Shown here: piece by piece, positions 50,979-61,789 of the stretch
How positions within the stretch are numbered: position 1 is the stretch's first letter
How the letters are laid out: every line of letters starts with the position of its first letter
NCBI RefSeq assembly: GCF_001639285.1
Contig: NZ_LWMW01000054.1
Location: 1 to 64,000 of the forward strand
Length of the DNA stretch: 64,000 bases
DNA from: Methanobrevibacter cuticularis
GTDB taxonomy: Archaea; Methanobacteriota; Methanobacteria; Methanobacteriales; Methanobacteriaceae
Direction: 5' to 3'
Notes under the pieces: generated by a model
Databases searched by the model: none
The model's input: only the letters and a program-made list of their open reading frames with translations
Told to the model about the DNA's origin: nothing
Made by a program: the position numbers and the translations under genes

Positions 50979-51461
50979 ATGGTTCGTGCTTATACAAGAA
51001 GAGAATATATAAGAAAAATCCCAGGTTCAAGGATAGTTCAATATGATATGGGAAATTTAACAGATGAATTTCCTGTTAAAGTAAGTTTAGCTGTGAAAGA
51101 GCCTGCTCGTTTAACTCACAATGCTTTAGAAGCTGCACGTATTGCTTCTAACAGATATATGCAAAGAAAGGCAGGTAGATTAGGATATCACTTGAAAATA
51201 AGAGTTTATCCTCATCAAATTGTTAGAGAAAATCCAATGGCTACTGGTGCAGGTGCTGATAGGGTGCAAGATGGTATGAGAAAAGCTTTTGGTAAAGCAG
51301 TTAGTGCTGAAGCAGTTGTTAAAAGGAATCAAAAAGTTATCAGCGTTGATACAACTAAAAAATATTTCTTTGATTCTAAAGAAGCTTTAAGAAGAGCAGC
51401 AATGAAGTTACCAGTTTCTTGTAAAATAGTAGTTGAAAAAGGAGAAGAATTAGTCAAATAG
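50979..51461 (+). CDS. rpl10e: Ribosomal protein uL16 (archaeal L10e)
   Basis: 160 aa, full length. [20 protein letters not shown] at the start and [20 protein letters not shown] in the middle are family hallmarks. It is a large-subunit protein near the peptidyl-transferase and tRNA sites. It is monocistronic here, with a 380-bp spacer following. Confidence 0.96.
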   Translation: MVRAYTRREYIRKIPGSRIVQYDMGNLTDEFPVKVSLAVKEPARLTHNALEAARIASNRYMQRKAGRLGYHLKIRVYPHQIVRENPMATGAGADRVQDGMRKAFGKAVSAEAVVKRNQKVISVDTTKKYFFDSKEALRRAAMKLPVSCKIVVEKGEELVK

Positions 51462-51841
51462 CTAATTTGAGAGAATTGGCTAATTACTAATAACAACATG
51501 AGTTTTGAAGATTATTTATTATATCTATTCAAATAATGAATATTGTAAAAAAGTATTTTTAGTGTATACTTATTTTTAGTATATGCTTAATTATATTTTA
51601 TTCCTATATTTTATAATTATATTACTCCTATATTTATATAATTATATTAATAATAGTTAATAATTTATATTTTATTCATATATTTATATAATTATATTAA
51701 TAATAGTTAATAATTTATATTTTATTCATATATTTATATAATTGTATTAATAATAGTTAATATTTTATAGTTTATATTCATATTTTATATTCATCACATT
51801 TAGACAATGTTTAGATTCAAAATAATATTAAGGATGAAACA
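51462..51841. repeat. Spacer with 50-bp tandem repeat upstream of ppsA
   Basis: TATTTATATAATTATATTAA starts at 51631, 51681 and 51731, a 50-bp period in nearly three copies. It directly precedes the ppsA promoter region. Confidence 0.85.
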
Positions 51842-54130
51842 ATGTATGTTGCAAAGTTTGAAAGTATAAATAAAAAGGATGTTGGAGTTGCTGGTGGAAA
51901 AGGAGCTAATCTAGGGGAACTGACTCAAGCAGGAATACCTGTCCCTCCTGGTTTTATAGTAACTGCAGAAACTTATATTAAGTTCATGAATGATACTGGA
52001 ATATCTGATAAGATAATGAATATACTAAATAAAATTGATATTAATAAAAGTAAAGAACTTCAAAATTCTGCTGAAAAAATTAAAAAGATTATTGTAGAAA
52101 CTAAGATCCCTGAAGACATTGCTGCTTTAATCATTGAAGCTTACAATGAGCTTTGTCAAAGAATTGGGGAAGAAGACGCTCTAGTAGCTGTTAGATCTTC
52201 TGCAACCGCTGAAGATTTACCAGAAGCTTCCTTTGCTGGCCAACAAGACACTTTTTTGAATATCAAAGGAAGTGAAGATGTTGTAAAGTATGTTCAAAAA
52301 TGTTGGGCATCTCTTTTTGAAGCAAGAGCTATTTTCTACAGGGAAGAAAATAATTTTGAACATTCTAAAGTTTATATAGCTGTGGTTGTTCAAGAAATGG
52401 TTGAAGCTGAAAAAGCAGGAGTAATGTTCACTGTTAACCCTTCAACTGGTGAAAATGTAGCATTAATTGAAGCTTCCTGGGGATTAGGAGAAGCCGTTGT
52501 TTCTGGTTCTGTTACTCCAGATACATATTATGTTGATAAAAATAATGATAAGATAGAAAATGTCATTGTTAACAATAAAAAGATAATGTTTAAAAAAATA
52601 GCTAGTGGTGAAACAGTAAAAATTGATGTTCCAGAAAATCTTCGAAAGAAACGAGTTTTATCTGAAAATGAGCTATTAGAATTAACTAATATGGGTAAAA
52701 GAATTCAAAAACATTATGATGCTCCTCAAGACACAGAATGGGCATTTCATGATAACAAATTATACATGTTACAATCTAGACCTATCACTACTCTAGGAGA
52801 AAATGGTACCAATGGAGAAGATAGTGAAAGTGGAGAAAGTTTAGAGAGTAGAAAAGTTATTGTAAAGGGTCTTGGTGCAAGTCCAGGTATAGCCTCTGGT
52901 GAAGTTAGAATCATCCATAAAATTGATGAATTAGACAAAATTAAAAAAGGAGATGTCATGGTCACAACAATGACAACTCCAGACATGGTTCCAGCTATGA
53001 AACGATCTAGTGGTATAATTACTGATGAAGGGGGAGTAACCTGCCATGCAGCTATTATCTCAAGAGAGTTAGGAATTCCTTGTGTTGTAGGTACTGGTGA
53101 TGCTACTGAAACTCTTGCAGAAAATACTAAAGTAACATTAGATGGTAAAAAAGGCCTAATTTATGAAGGAATCTTCAACATTAAAGAAAACAAACAAGAG
53201 GATAAAGCAAATGCAACAGTAGAAGCTCCAATAATTACAGTAACACAAGTAAAAGTTAATGTAAGTATGCCGGAAGCTGCTAAAAAAGCAGAAGCCACTG
53301 GAGCAGACGGAGTAGGACTTCTTAGAACAGAACATATGATGTTAACTTCTGGGGTCCACCCTAAAAAATACATCAGCGATGGTAAAGAGGATGAACTTGT
53401 AAAAATGCTTGTAGAAAACATTTTAAAAGTTGTAGATGTTTTCTATCCAAAACCAGTTTGGTACAGGACATTGGATGCACCAACTGATGAATTCAAAACA
53501 TTGGATGGTGGAGAAAATGAACCATATGAACACAACCCAATGCTTGGTTGGAGAGGAATAAGAAGGGAATTAGATGAACCTGAAATTTTAAGAGCAGAAT
53601 TTAAAGCTATTAAAAAGTTATATGAACAAGGATATAGTAACATAGGCATCATGATTCCATTATCGCAAAGTCCAGAAGAACTTAAAAAAGCTAAAGAAAT
53701 AGCTGAAGAAGTAGGAATTAGGCCTCATATTGATGTTGATTTTGGTATTATGGTTGAAACACCTGCAGCAGCTCTTATGATAGATGATTTCATAGATGTT
53801 GGACTTGATTTCATAAGTCTTGGAACCAATGATTTAACTCAATACACTCTTGCAGTAGATAGAAATAATGAATTAGTGGCTAGTAATTATTCTGAAGAAC
53901 ATCCTGCAGTGTTGAAATTAATTGAAATGGTAATTAATAAATGTAATGAGGCAGGAGTCAATACAAGTATCTGTGGTCAAGCAGGTAGTAAACCACATAT
54001 TGTTGAAAAACTAGTTGAAATTGGAATATCTAGTGTTTCTGCTAATACTGATGCTGTAGCTGATGTTAGACGTGCTGTAGCTAGATCAGAACAAAAACTA
54101 ATATTAGATGCTGCAAGAAAACAAAAATAA
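51842..54130 (+). CDS. ppsA: Phosphoenolpyruvate synthase
   Basis: 762 aa. It converts pyruvate and ATP to PEP, AMP and phosphate, a key gluconeogenic step after acetyl-CoA assimilation. Domains: N-terminal ATP-grasp (VAVRSSATAEDLPEASFAGQ near 117), swivelling phosphohistidine domain with His at about 402 (GGVTCHAAIIS), and C-terminal TIM barrel (TDGVGLLRTEH-type segment GVGLLRTEHM, NDLTQYTLAVDR, and active-site Cys in SICGQAGS). The start is preceded by AAGGATGAA. Confidence 0.95.
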   Translation: MYVAKFESINKKDVGVAGGKGANLGELTQAGIPVPPGFIVTAETYIKFMNDTGISDKIMNILNKIDINKSKELQNSAEKIKKIIVETKIPEDIAALIIEAYNELCQRIGEEDALVAVRSSATAEDLPEASFAGQQDTFLNIKGSEDVVKYVQKCWASLFEARAIFYREENNFEHSKVYIAVVVQEMVEAEKAGVMFTVNPSTGENVALIEASWGLGEAVVSGSVTPDTYYVDKNNDKIENVIVNNKKIMFKKIASGETVKIDVPENLRKKRVLSENELLELTNMGKRIQKHYDAPQDTEWAFHDNKLYMLQSRPITTLGENGTNGEDSESGESLESRKVIVKGLGASPGIASGEVRIIHKIDELDKIKKGDVMVTTMTTPDMVPAMKRSSGIITDEGGVTCHAAIISRELGIPCVVGTGDATETLAENTKVTLDGKKGLIYEGIFNIKENKQEDKANATVEAPIITVTQVKVNVSMPEAAKKAEATGADGVGLLRTEHMMLTSGVHPKKYISDGKEDELVKMLVENILKVVDVFYPKPVWYRTLDAPTDEFKTLDGGENEPYEHNPMLGWRGIRRELDEPEILRAEFKAIKKLYEQGYSNIGIMIPLSQSPEELKKAKEIAEEVGIRPHIDVDFGIMVETPAAALMIDDFIDVGLDFISLGTNDLTQYTLAVDRNNELVASNYSEEHPAVLKLIEMVINKCNEAGVNTSICGQAGSKPHIVEKLVEIGISSVSANTDAVADVRRAVARSEQKLILDAARKQK

Positions 54131-54409
54131 TCAAAATTCAAATCAATTATTAAATATTTTTAATTGATTTACTACTTTTTCATTTCATTTTTATTATTAT
54201 TTTTAATTGATTTACTACTTTTTCATTTTTATTATTATTTTATTATCATTATTTTATTATCATTTTTATCATTACGTTTTAAATCATCATAACACTTATT
54301 ATATTTTAAAATTTTTCCAAAAAATGTCTCACACTATATATTATTTATAGTATGAGCTATAATCTATATTTATAGTTATTAGGATATCAATTTGGTTGTT
54401 TTTCATTTT
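54131..54409. other. AT-rich spacer with an 11-bp hairpin
   Basis: TTTTTAATTGATTTACTACTT repeats twice at 54155-54225. CTCACACTATA (54328-54338) and TATAGTATGAG (54346-54356) form an 11-bp stem with one G-U pair. It could be a structural end of a dead insertion sequence, because a transposase-like fragment follows. Confidence 0.45.
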
Positions 54410-54502
54410 TTTATAGATGATTCAATTAATCAACAGCTTTTAGATCCTATGAAGTTTTATAACTTGATTCCAGAAGGATTATTTCTTTGTTGTTTAATTT
54501 AA
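54410..54502 (+). pseudogene. Possible transposase N-terminal fragment
   Basis: The frame starting near 54412 reads IDDSINQQLLDPMKFYNLIP and ends at a TAA near 54500. The pattern NQQLL-P-LIPE resembles the N-terminus of IS1182/IS5-like transposases. It is too short to be a gene; the call is tentative. Confidence 0.35.
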
Positions 54503-54957
54503 CATGTTGGAAAGGTTTATTTTAAAAATATTAATGACAGATATTATTATTATTGACAGATATCCTTTAAATGCAGATATTCATTGTTCTCACAAAATAC
54601 TACTAAATCAATGCCAATAACATACAACTCAAAAAGAATATCCTAGGAGACAGAAAGAAAACACATAAAATGCTCAATGAAATAATAATAATAATAATAA
54701 TAAAATATTAATAAAAAAATCATGAGTTTTCCTCAATATATATTGAAATAATATAAAAATTCTAATATATTTATTTCATATTTTATAACAAATTATTTGA
54801 TTAAAGAATTTCTAAAAGATTTTTATAAAAATCCTAAAGTTTGAATTTATGATAATTTTTAATAAAACATTATAGTTTATTATATCATTAAATATAAAAT
54901 TTTAAATATAACAGTATTAAGTTATATAGTAATTAATTAATATTATTAAACTTATTA
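54503..54957. other. AT-rich spacer
   Basis: No gene is supportable. A short AAT run (AATAATAATAATAATAATAA) lies at about 54680-54700. Confidence 0.4.
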
Positions 54958-55142
54958 CTTTAAGAGTTATCCATTAATAATATTTATTGCTTTAAGAGTT
55001 ATCCATTAATAATATTTATTGCTTTAAGAGTTATCCATTAATAATATTTATTGTTTTAAGAGTTATCCATTAATAATATTTATTGTTTTAAGAGTTATCC
55101 ATTAATAATATTTATTGTTTTAAGAGTTATCCATTAATATAT
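54958..55142 (+). repeat. Six-copy 32-bp tandem repeat upstream of mfnA
   Basis: TAAGAGTTATCCATTAATAA begins at 54961, 54993, 55025, 55057, 55089 and 55121, an exact 32-bp period. Copies differ only at the junction (TTGCTTTAAG versus TTGTTTTAAG). The units abut without spacers, so it is not a CRISPR array. It ends 33 bp before the mfnA start codon. Confidence 0.95.
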
Positions 55143-55174
55143 TAATCTAGCTATTATTTAATAAGGTAATTTAA

Positions 55175-56347
55175 ATGAATAAAGAACCATTAGAAGAGAA
55201 AGAGATATTGGAGGAATTAGCTAGCTTGAAAGCTAAAGACTTTGAATATTCAACTGGAAGAATTTTAGGGTCTATGTGTACAAAAGCAGATCCTTTAGCG
55301 AAAAAAGTATTCTGTGATTTTTTAGATGCTAATCTTGGAGATCCTGGACTTTTTAAAGGGACGCAATATCTTGAGGAAGAAGTTATCAAAGACATAGGAT
55401 CATTTCTTTCCATTGATTCTCCTTTTGGAAACATTGTAACTGGGGGAACTGAAGCTAATTTAATGGCTATGAGAGCTGCTAGAAACACAGCTAAAAAAAA
55501 TAAAAAGATAGAATCTCCTGAAATAATAGTTCCGAAATCAGCTCATTTTTCTTTTGAGAAAGCTTCAGATATCTTGGGATTAAAATTAATTGAAGCGGAT
55601 CTTGATGGAAATTATAAGCTGAGTATTAATTCTCTTAAAGAGAATATAACTAATAACACGATAGCTATTGTGGGAGTGGCTGGAACAACAGAGCTTGGAG
55701 TTATCGATCCAATCGAAGAATTATCTGAAATAGCTATTGAGAATGATCTATATCTTCATGTAGATGCAGCATTTGGTGGTTTTTCTATTCCTTTTTTGAA
55801 TAATATTGGTTACAAATTACCTCAATTTGATTTCAGATTACCTGGAGTTTCATCCATTACAGTAGATCCTCATAAAATGGGGCTAGCTCCTATACCTTCA
55901 GGATGTATAATATTTAGAGAAAAAAAGTATTTAGATATCATGTCTGTGGAGGCACCATATCTAACATCAAAAGAACAATCTACAATAGTAGGGACACGTC
56001 TTGGAGCTCCAGCTGCAGCTACTTGGGCTGTAATGAAATATATTGGTAGTGAAGGTTATGAAACATTAGCTAATGAATGTATGATAAACACATCCTTTTT
56101 AGCTGATGCTCTGCATAAAGAGGATTTTGAAGTAGTAGTTAATCCAGAACTTAATATTGTTGCTTTTAATCATCCAAAAATTCCAACAGATGAATTAGCC
56201 AATATTCTTGAAGAGGAGGGATGGATGGTTTCAACTTCAAATTATCCTAAAGCTATTAGAATTGTTATAATGGGACATATATCTCATATACATTTAGTGG
56301 ATTTTTTATCTACCTTAAGGAAAATTAAAAGTAACTTGAATATTTAG
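55175..56347 (+). CDS. mfnA: L-tyrosine/L-aspartate decarboxylase MfnA
   Basis: 390 aa, PLP-dependent group II decarboxylase. It makes tyramine for methanofuran (and in some archaea beta-alanine for CoA). [29 protein letters not shown] and the PLP Lys at about residue 234 ([10 protein letters not shown]) are intact. The six-copy 32-bp repeat lies immediately upstream and may influence expression, by inference. Confidence 0.92.
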   Translation: MNKEPLEEKEILEELASLKAKDFEYSTGRILGSMCTKADPLAKKVFCDFLDANLGDPGLFKGTQYLEEEVIKDIGSFLSIDSPFGNIVTGGTEANLMAMRAARNTAKKNKKIESPEIIVPKSAHFSFEKASDILGLKLIEADLDGNYKLSINSLKENITNNTIAIVGVAGTTELGVIDPIEELSEIAIENDLYLHVDAAFGGFSIPFLNNIGYKLPQFDFRLPGVSSITVDPHKMGLAPIPSGCIIFREKKYLDIMSVEAPYLTSKEQSTIVGTRLGAPAAATWAVMKYIGSEGYETLANECMINTSFLADALHKEDFEVVVNPELNIVAFNHPKIPTDELANILEEEGWMVSTSNYPKAIRIVIMGHISHIHLVDFLSTLRKIKSNLNI

Positions 56348-56489
56348 CTATTTGCAATGTTTTCTATAGCAAATAAGCCATGGTACTTTTAATTTAATCA
56401 ATGTTTTCATGTGTGTGTTTTATGAATCATTTTTATTTTTATGATTTATTTCTTAGAAATTCTTCATTTTAAATACCTTGTATTAAAAG

Positions 56490-56996
56490 TCAGCTAAAAA
56501 TAGATTTTGCATTGGCAATAGCTACAATTCCAGGGATATTTTCAACTTTTAATTCATAAATAGCTTCTATTCCTTCTTCTTCAAACATAATTACTTTTTT
56601 TGCCTTAATATTGTGTGTAATAAGTGCTGCTATAGGGGGAGTTATTACAAAAATAGAATTTAATTCGTTTAAATCATTCACTGTCTTTTTACTAAGTTTT
56701 CCTTTCCCTATATGAATCTTAACACCTGCTTTAGCTAATATTGGGATAGAAGATTCTATTTCATCTTTATTACTAGTAGTAGTGGCTACTCCTGCCTCAC
56801 TAACAGCGGTATGCATAATAGCTATTCCTTGAATATCAAAAGGGATTTTAGCTGTCTTCTTATTATTTATTAAATCTACTAATTTTGGCAGAACCGCATC
56901 TCTTCCAGTGTAAATTGTCCCAGTGATGGATACTTTATCTCCAACTTTTAATTTTTCAATATCATCATCTGTTATTGGAGTTTCTATTTTTTTCAT
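56490..56996 (-). CDS. Fumarate hydratase (class I), beta subunit
   Basis: 168 aa from the ATG at 56996 (an in-frame TTG lies three codons upstream). The family segments VGDKVSITGTIYTGRDAVLP and VITPPIAALI are present. Class I fumarase is a two-part iron-sulfur enzyme; this is the C-terminal (beta) part and the alpha gene is not in the window. It follows trm56 by about 20 bp on the same strand. A tartrate dehydratase beta subunit is the alternative, less likely in a methanogen. Confidence 0.8.
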   Translation of the reverse strand: MKKIETPITDDDIEKLKVGDKVSITGTIYTGRDAVLPKLVDLINNKKTAKIPFDIQGIAIMHTAVSEAGVATTTSNKDEIESSIPILAKAGVKIHIGKGKLSKKTVNDLNELNSIFVITPPIAALITHNIKAKKVIMFEEEGIEAIYELKVENIPGIVAIANAKSIFS

Positions 56997-57017
56997 AATA
57001 ACCAAATTTAAGTTATT

Positions 57018-57572
57018 TTAAAAATCATTAATTTTTTCATTATTTTCATGTATGTTTACTTGTTTACCTTCAGCTACAGGCACAACTTCGAATATAGCAT
57101 CATTGAAATCTAGATTGAACTCTTCGCCATCCATTATCATATGTTGAAAAACAGCTAAGGAAGAGACTTCAGAGTGAGGTTGATTTGTAACTGAAACATT
57201 CCAGTCTGATTTTTTATAGATTTTTGTTGGGACTCTTGAGCCTCCAACTACTATTAATTTATCTTTTTCAGAGCTTTTTATTTCTTCTACAACATTTTGG
57301 ACTTGAGAACCATACATGGTTAGATGAATAACTTCTCCACCATTGTTTTGCCATTCATCAATGAGATTCATGTAATTTTTTTTATAAGCTATTTCAAAAG
57401 AACCTCCCCAGCGTGTTACAACATCTTCAACATTTTTCATAAGCTTTTCATCTTCTTCTCCACTCAAATATATTTTTGAAGCTCCAAAAGCTCGTGCTGT
57501 TAAGCAAACATGTGTAGTTATTCTCACATCTCTTTTTACTCTATGATCAAGTCTTAATACGTTAATATTCAT
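57018..57572 (-). CDS. tRNA (cytidine-56-2'-O)-methyltransferase Trm56
   Basis: 184 aa from the ATG at 57572 (MNINVLRLDHRVKRDVRITT); the in-frame upstream extension to 57602 adds ten residues. The archaeal Trm56 family is SPOUT-like: HVCLTARAFGASKIYLSGE, RWGGSF, HLTMYG and VVGGSRVPTKIYKKSDWNVS with NQPHSEVSSLAVF are its hallmarks. It methylates C56 of the T-loop. It probably shares a transcript with the fumarase gene. Confidence 0.88.
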   Translation of the reverse strand: MNINVLRLDHRVKRDVRITTHVCLTARAFGASKIYLSGEEDEKLMKNVEDVVTRWGGSFEIAYKKNYMNLIDEWQNNGGEVIHLTMYGSQVQNVVEEIKSSEKDKLIVVGGSRVPTKIYKKSDWNVSVTNQPHSEVSSLAVFQHMIMDGEEFNLDFNDAIFEVVPVAEGKQVNIHENNEKINDF

Positions 57573-57707
57573 ATAATCACAATTAGTATTCATAAAATTC
57601 ATAAATAAAATCTTTATAATAAAATTTGCAGTTAGTTCTATACTAAAGCAGGCTTAACTAAGTTTATATTTATGTAGCATTAGATTATTAAGATAATTAA
57701 AGTTTCT

Positions 57708-58502
57708 TTAAATCCAAGTAAAAGCTATTACCATCACAAGCAGTGAAAATAATCTTCCTACTTCATTAGAAGCTCCTAAAACATCTCCAGTAGCTATTTT
57801 GAAATGTTTTTTCCCTAAATAAGATATTAAAGCTCCTCCAAAAATCCCTCCAATAACTCCAAAGATTCCCACATAGCTAACTAAGGAATAAGATATAATT
57901 ATAGCTATTAGAACTGAAAGAAGATATTTCGGAATAGTCATAAATTCAATGAAAAATCGTCCTGTACCATCCTGACCTGGTTTTGAGGATATACAACAGC
58001 TAATTAATCCTATTTTGCCTGCCATTTCCGACACTATTATGGCACCGAATAATCCAAATGCAAGAATAGAATTGAATGAAGTTATGGTGATAATTCCAAC
58101 TATGAAAAATAAAGCTATTCCTCCAGTTCCCACCATAGAATCTCGCATCACAGCTAATTTCTTCTCAGGAGTTCCATGAACCATTAAAGCATCACCAAAA
58201 TCTAACAATCCGTCTAAATGATGATAACCATTGAACATTAAAAAAAAACCATAAATAATAGCTGCACATATTATGGGAGGTATTAATAAAACATTAACAA
58301 GGAAATAACTAATAATAGCTCCAATTATTCCCACTAAAAAACTAATAAATGGCCAAAACCATGTTAATTTTGCCATATCTTCAATTCTAGTGTATATATT
58401 CAATGGCATTATTGTTGAAAATGTAATGAGCCCTCCTATAGAATTTAAAATAGACGATTTTTCTTCAAAATAGTCATCTTTATCTTTATTCAGATTTGAC
58501 AT
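57708..58502 (-). CDS. cobS: Adenosylcobinamide-GDP ribazoletransferase (cobalamin synthase)
   Basis: 264 aa, polytopic membrane protein. Motifs HHLDGLLDFGDALM, RDSMVGTGG, SSKPGQDGTGRFF and GDVLGASNEVGR match CobS, which joins AdoCbi-GDP and alpha-ribazole phosphate. It follows the CobZ/PgpA-type gene on the same strand, separated by a repeat-rich spacer of 333 bp. Confidence 0.92.
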   Translation of the reverse strand: MSNLNKDKDDYFEEKSSILNSIGGLITFSTIMPLNIYTRIEDMAKLTWFWPFISFLVGIIGAIISYFLVNVLLIPPIICAAIIYGFFLMFNGYHHLDGLLDFGDALMVHGTPEKKLAVMRDSMVGTGGIALFFIVGIITITSFNSILAFGLFGAIIVSEMAGKIGLISCCISSKPGQDGTGRFFIEFMTIPKYLLSVLIAIIISYSLVSYVGIFGVIGGIFGGALISYLGKKHFKIATGDVLGASNEVGRLFSLLVMVIAFTWI

Positions 58503-58835
58503 ATTAATTCATACCTTTAGCTATTTTTAATACTCAGTTTTTAATATTATTCCAATTTTTTAATTTTGTTTTAATGTTGTAATTGTCTTTGAATTTGATT
58601 TTATTTTTGTTTTAATATTATGTTTATTTTTGAATTTGATTTTATTTTTGTTTTAATATTATGTTTATTTTTGAATTTGATTTTATTTTTGTTTTAATAT
58701 TATGTTTATTTTTGAATTTGATTTGATTTTTGTTTTAATATTATGTTTATTTTTGAATTTGATTTTATTTTTGTTTTAATATTATGTTTATTTTTGAATT
58801 TGATTTTAATTTTGTATTTTTTTCTGAATTTCATT
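58503..58835. repeat. Spacer with 41-bp tandem repeat between the phosphatase gene and cobS
   Basis: TGAATTTGATTTTATTTTTG recurs at 58590, 58631, 58672, 58713 (one change), 58754 and 58795, an exact 41-bp period with more than five copies. Confidence 0.95.
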
Positions 58836-59993
58836 TTAATGTTCTTCAAAGATTTTAGACATGCATCCTGCTATCAATCCTGCAAAAATATCATCAACCA
58901 TTGGTCCTAATCCAGAGAGTATTCCAGGTTTTTCCTCATCATATCTTTTGAAGTTAAATGTAGCTTTGGTTCCTGCTATCTGATTAGCTATTGCCATTCC
59001 TAACACTTCATCTGTGTATAAATATGCAGGATCATCTTCTACATCAACCTCTCTAACTCTATTATTTTGAAAATCATCTTCACATCTAATAGCTGATATA
59101 AGTAGAGCTATAACATTGATATCTTCTAAAGAAAGGAAAATTTGAGCTTTTAATTTATCTCTCAGTTCTTGAGTTTCTTCAATTCCAACACAAAGCTCCA
59201 TTCCTGCATCAACAAGATGGTCTATTGTAATTCCTTCAGCAAAAATGTAATCTAATATCCCAAAATCAATATTAATATTGTCTAAAAAGTGTTTTGAACT
59301 TCTTATTATTGATTTCACCATTTCATTTTTTATTTTTAATAGCTCTTTTTTTCGAGTAGAATATATTTTTTCAGATTCTTCTTTATTTGTAGATTCACTA
59401 TTAAATGAATTTTCTAATATTTGAGAAATTTCATTATTATCATTGTCTATTTTATATTTAGAAATAGGACAAGCTATTACTAGAAACTCATTGTTATTTA
59501 AGACCTCTTGAATGTGGTCTGGGAATTTTTGGTATTCAAAATATTTAACTTTAGTTTCAATAGCTATTTTATGGAATTCTAAGATTTCTTTTAAGTTTAA
59601 TTCTTCATTAATTATTATTATTTGACTCAAATCCATTTTAGCATTTTGAAGTCCACTGGGATTCTCAACAACTCTTAAATTATTTGTTATATTCATTCTT
59701 CGTAAGGAATTATCTGCAAAATTCAAAATAGCCATTCCGTGAGATTCTTCTATAAAAAAATTTTTATTTTCAAAAGCATGGGCTATATAACTTTCATTCA
59801 ATTCACTGTTTTTAAATGTATTAGGGGATAAAATAACCAGATTTTTAATTATATCTATTCCATTTGAAACATCTAAATCATTCACTGCAAGAAAGTAATC
59901 ATCAGTATTTATGCAAATGGAATCATGATCTTTAATGATCTGTATGTTATCAAAAATTTTCTTTTCTATTTTTTTACTCTTGTTATTTCCCAT
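58836..59993 (-). CDS. CobZ/PgpA-type phosphatase with unassigned N-terminal domain
   Basis: 385 aa. The C-terminal 180 residues are PgpA-like: [40 protein letters not shown] and [11 protein letters not shown]. In archaea this fold serves as alpha-ribazole-phosphate phosphatase CobZ, and the neighbour cobS supports that. The N-terminal 200 residues (around [17 protein letters not shown]) are not clear; in some methanogens a CbiZ amidohydrolase domain is fused to CobZ (CbiS), which is possible here but not shown by a motif I can see. Between them lies a charged linker. Confidence 0.65.
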   Translation of the reverse strand: MGNNKSKKIEKKIFDNIQIIKDHDSICINTDDYFLAVNDLDVSNGIDIIKNLVILSPNTFKNSELNESYIAHAFENKNFFIEESHGMAILNFADNSLRRMNITNNLRVVENPSGLQNAKMDLSQIIIINEELNLKEILEFHKIAIETKVKYFEYQKFPDHIQEVLNNNEFLVIACPISKYKIDNDNNEISQILENSFNSESTNKEESEKIYSTRKKELLKIKNEMVKSIIRSSKHFLDNINIDFGILDYIFAEGITIDHLVDAGMELCVGIEETQELRDKLKAQIFLSLEDINVIALLISAIRCEDDFQNNRVREVDVEDDPAYLYTDEVLGMAIANQIAGTKATFNFKRYDEEKPGILSGLGPMVDDIFAGLIAGCMSKIFEEH

Positions 59994-60505
59994 AATATCC
60001 TATCCCTAAATATTAGTATTTATAATTTTTATTCAACTTTAATTCCATTTATTTTTATTTCAATTTTTTTTATTATGATATTTAAAGAATTGAATATTCC
60101 AAAATATTATTTATGATTTAATACATAATTAATTTAATCATTAAATTTAACTCAATTTAATATTATAAATATTATTATGATTAAATCTAATTAAAATATA
60201 ATTACTGAATAATGCTTTAATTACTTTGCTCATAGTTTAATTTATAAACTTCACTTATACTTTAATTTATAAAATTTGCTTATAGTTTAATTTATAAACT
60301 TTGCTTATAGTTTAATTTGTAAAATTTGCTTATAATTTGATTTATAAACTTTGCTTATAATTTGATTTATAAAATCATTAATTTATTTATTAGTTTAGGA
60401 TTGTAAAATTCTTATATATATTCTATAATTATCATTCTATTAATTCATGATTATTGAAATAATTAATTAAAATAAATTTATTGGAAATATTAGAAGGTAT
60501 TGCTT
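59994..60505. repeat. Divergent spacer with 50-bp (2 x 25) repeat
   Basis: TTTGCT-type starts at 60225, 60275 and 60325 give a 50-bp period; each unit is itself two 25-mers (TTATAGTTTAATTTATAAAC and its variant ending AAAA). The region lies between divergent genes. GAAGGT before 60506 is the ribosome binding site of larC. Confidence 0.85.
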
Positions 60506-61789
60506 ATGGTTCTTATTATTGATCCTCAAAATGCAGGAATAGCTGGAAATATGATCGCAGGTGCTTTCGTTGATTTGGGTGTAAATGAAAAAGAAATGAA
60601 AGAGGTTATGGAAACCGCAACCGCTGATTTTGGTGGAGTCAAAGTTAATATTGAAAAAATAAATAAAAATGGAATTCAATCTACATATTTAGATGTTGAA
60701 ACAGTAGATGGGTCTGATTTAAACATGATTAACTTCAATGAGAGCTCAGATTCTGAAAATAAGCATTTTATTTCTTATAAAAATTTTTTAGATAATATAA
60801 ACAATATAAACAAAAATGAAAACAATAGTGATTTAATAGATAATCAAGTGATAAATCTATCAAAAAATGTTTTTAAAAGAATAGCTAGTTCTGAATCAAT
60901 TATTCATGGTAAATCTATCGAACAAATTCATTTTCATGAAGTTGGAGCTGCTGATGCAGTAGCTGATGTTTTTGGATCTGTTTTTGGATATTATGCATCT
61001 GGATGTGATGAAAAAAAGGTTATTGGACTTCCGATAGCTTTAGGTGGAGGAACAACTAGTGGAAGTCATGGGAGGATTCCTATACCTTCTCCTGCAACTT
61101 TAGAAATATTAAAAGGAGTCAATTGTTTTGGGGGGCCTGTAAATACAGAATTAGCTACCCCCACAGGTGCTGCACTCTATATGGAGCTATGTGATGAATT
61201 TAAAGATTTTCAACCAATGATAAAAACACAAAAAGTAGCTTATGGTGCAGGAAAAAAAGATCTTGATTTTCCAAATGTTTTAAGAATGATTCAAGGGTAT
61301 TCTGTTATAGATGTTCAAAAAATAGATGTCATTGAAACTAATATTGATCATCTAAATGGTGAAACTTTAGGATACCTATTTGATAAACTATTTGAAATTG
61401 GAGCAAGAGATGTTTCAATAATTCCAACAATCATGAAAAAGGGTAGACCTGGTCAAATAATTAAAGTAATAACTAAACCAATGGACACTGAAAAGATTTT
61501 ATCCACTATATTTGAAGAAACAGGTACATTAGGAATAAGAGTTTATCCTCAAACCCATAGAGGAATAGCAAAAAGGGAAATAATTTCTCTAGATATTGAT
61601 ATACAAGGAATGAAAAAAATTAGATTTAAAATTGGAATAATGAACAATAAAATAATATCTTCTAGACCAGAATATGAAGATATTCGAAAAATTGCATCAA
61701 CCACCAATCTTCCTTTAAATAAAATTATAGAAATAGCTAATTTTGAGATTAAAAAACATTTAGAGAATGATTATAATAACAAATTTTAA
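60506..61789 (+). CDS. larC: LarC-like nickel-pincer cofactor biosynthesis protein (DUF111)
   Basis: 427 aa from the ATG at 60506 (GAAGGT upstream). LarC inserts nickel into a pyridinium-dithiocarboxylate cofactor. IDPQNAGIAGNMIAGAFVDL at the start, IHFHEVGAADAVADVFG, and GRIPIPSPATLEILKGVNCF with ATPTGAALYMEL are family motifs. No larB or larE is near, so its real role in this archaeon is open. A low-complexity stretch near residues 75-115 separates two parts. Confidence 0.85.
   Translation: MVLIIDPQNAGIAGNMIAGAFVDLGVNEKEMKEVMETATADFGGVKVNIEKINKNGIQSTYLDVETVDGSDLNMINFNESSDSENKHFISYKNFLDNINNINKNENNSDLIDNQVINLSKNVFKRIASSESIIHGKSIEQIHFHEVGAADAVADVFGSVFGYYASGCDEKKVIGLPIALGGGTTSGSHGRIPIPSPATLEILKGVNCFGGPVNTELATPTGAALYMELCDEFKDFQPMIKTQKVAYGAGKKDLDFPNVLRMIQGYSVIDVQKIDVIETNIDHLNGETLGYLFDKLFEIGARDVSIIPTIMKKGRPGQIIKVITKPMDTEKILSTIFEETGTLGIRVYPQTHRGIAKREIISLDIDIQGMKKIRFKIGIMNNKIISSRPEYEDIRKIASTTNLPLNKIIEIANFEIKKHLENDYNNKF

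Noticed and set aside
54958-55142. CRISPR-like array of six 32-bp repeats
   Set aside because: The repeats abut with no unique spacers and no cas gene is near; it is a simple tandem repeat.
48566-61789. A linked nickel-maturation operon (cooC, cooT, larC)
   Set aside because: The genes are far apart, on different strands and with unrelated neighbours; the theme is noted but no operon exists.
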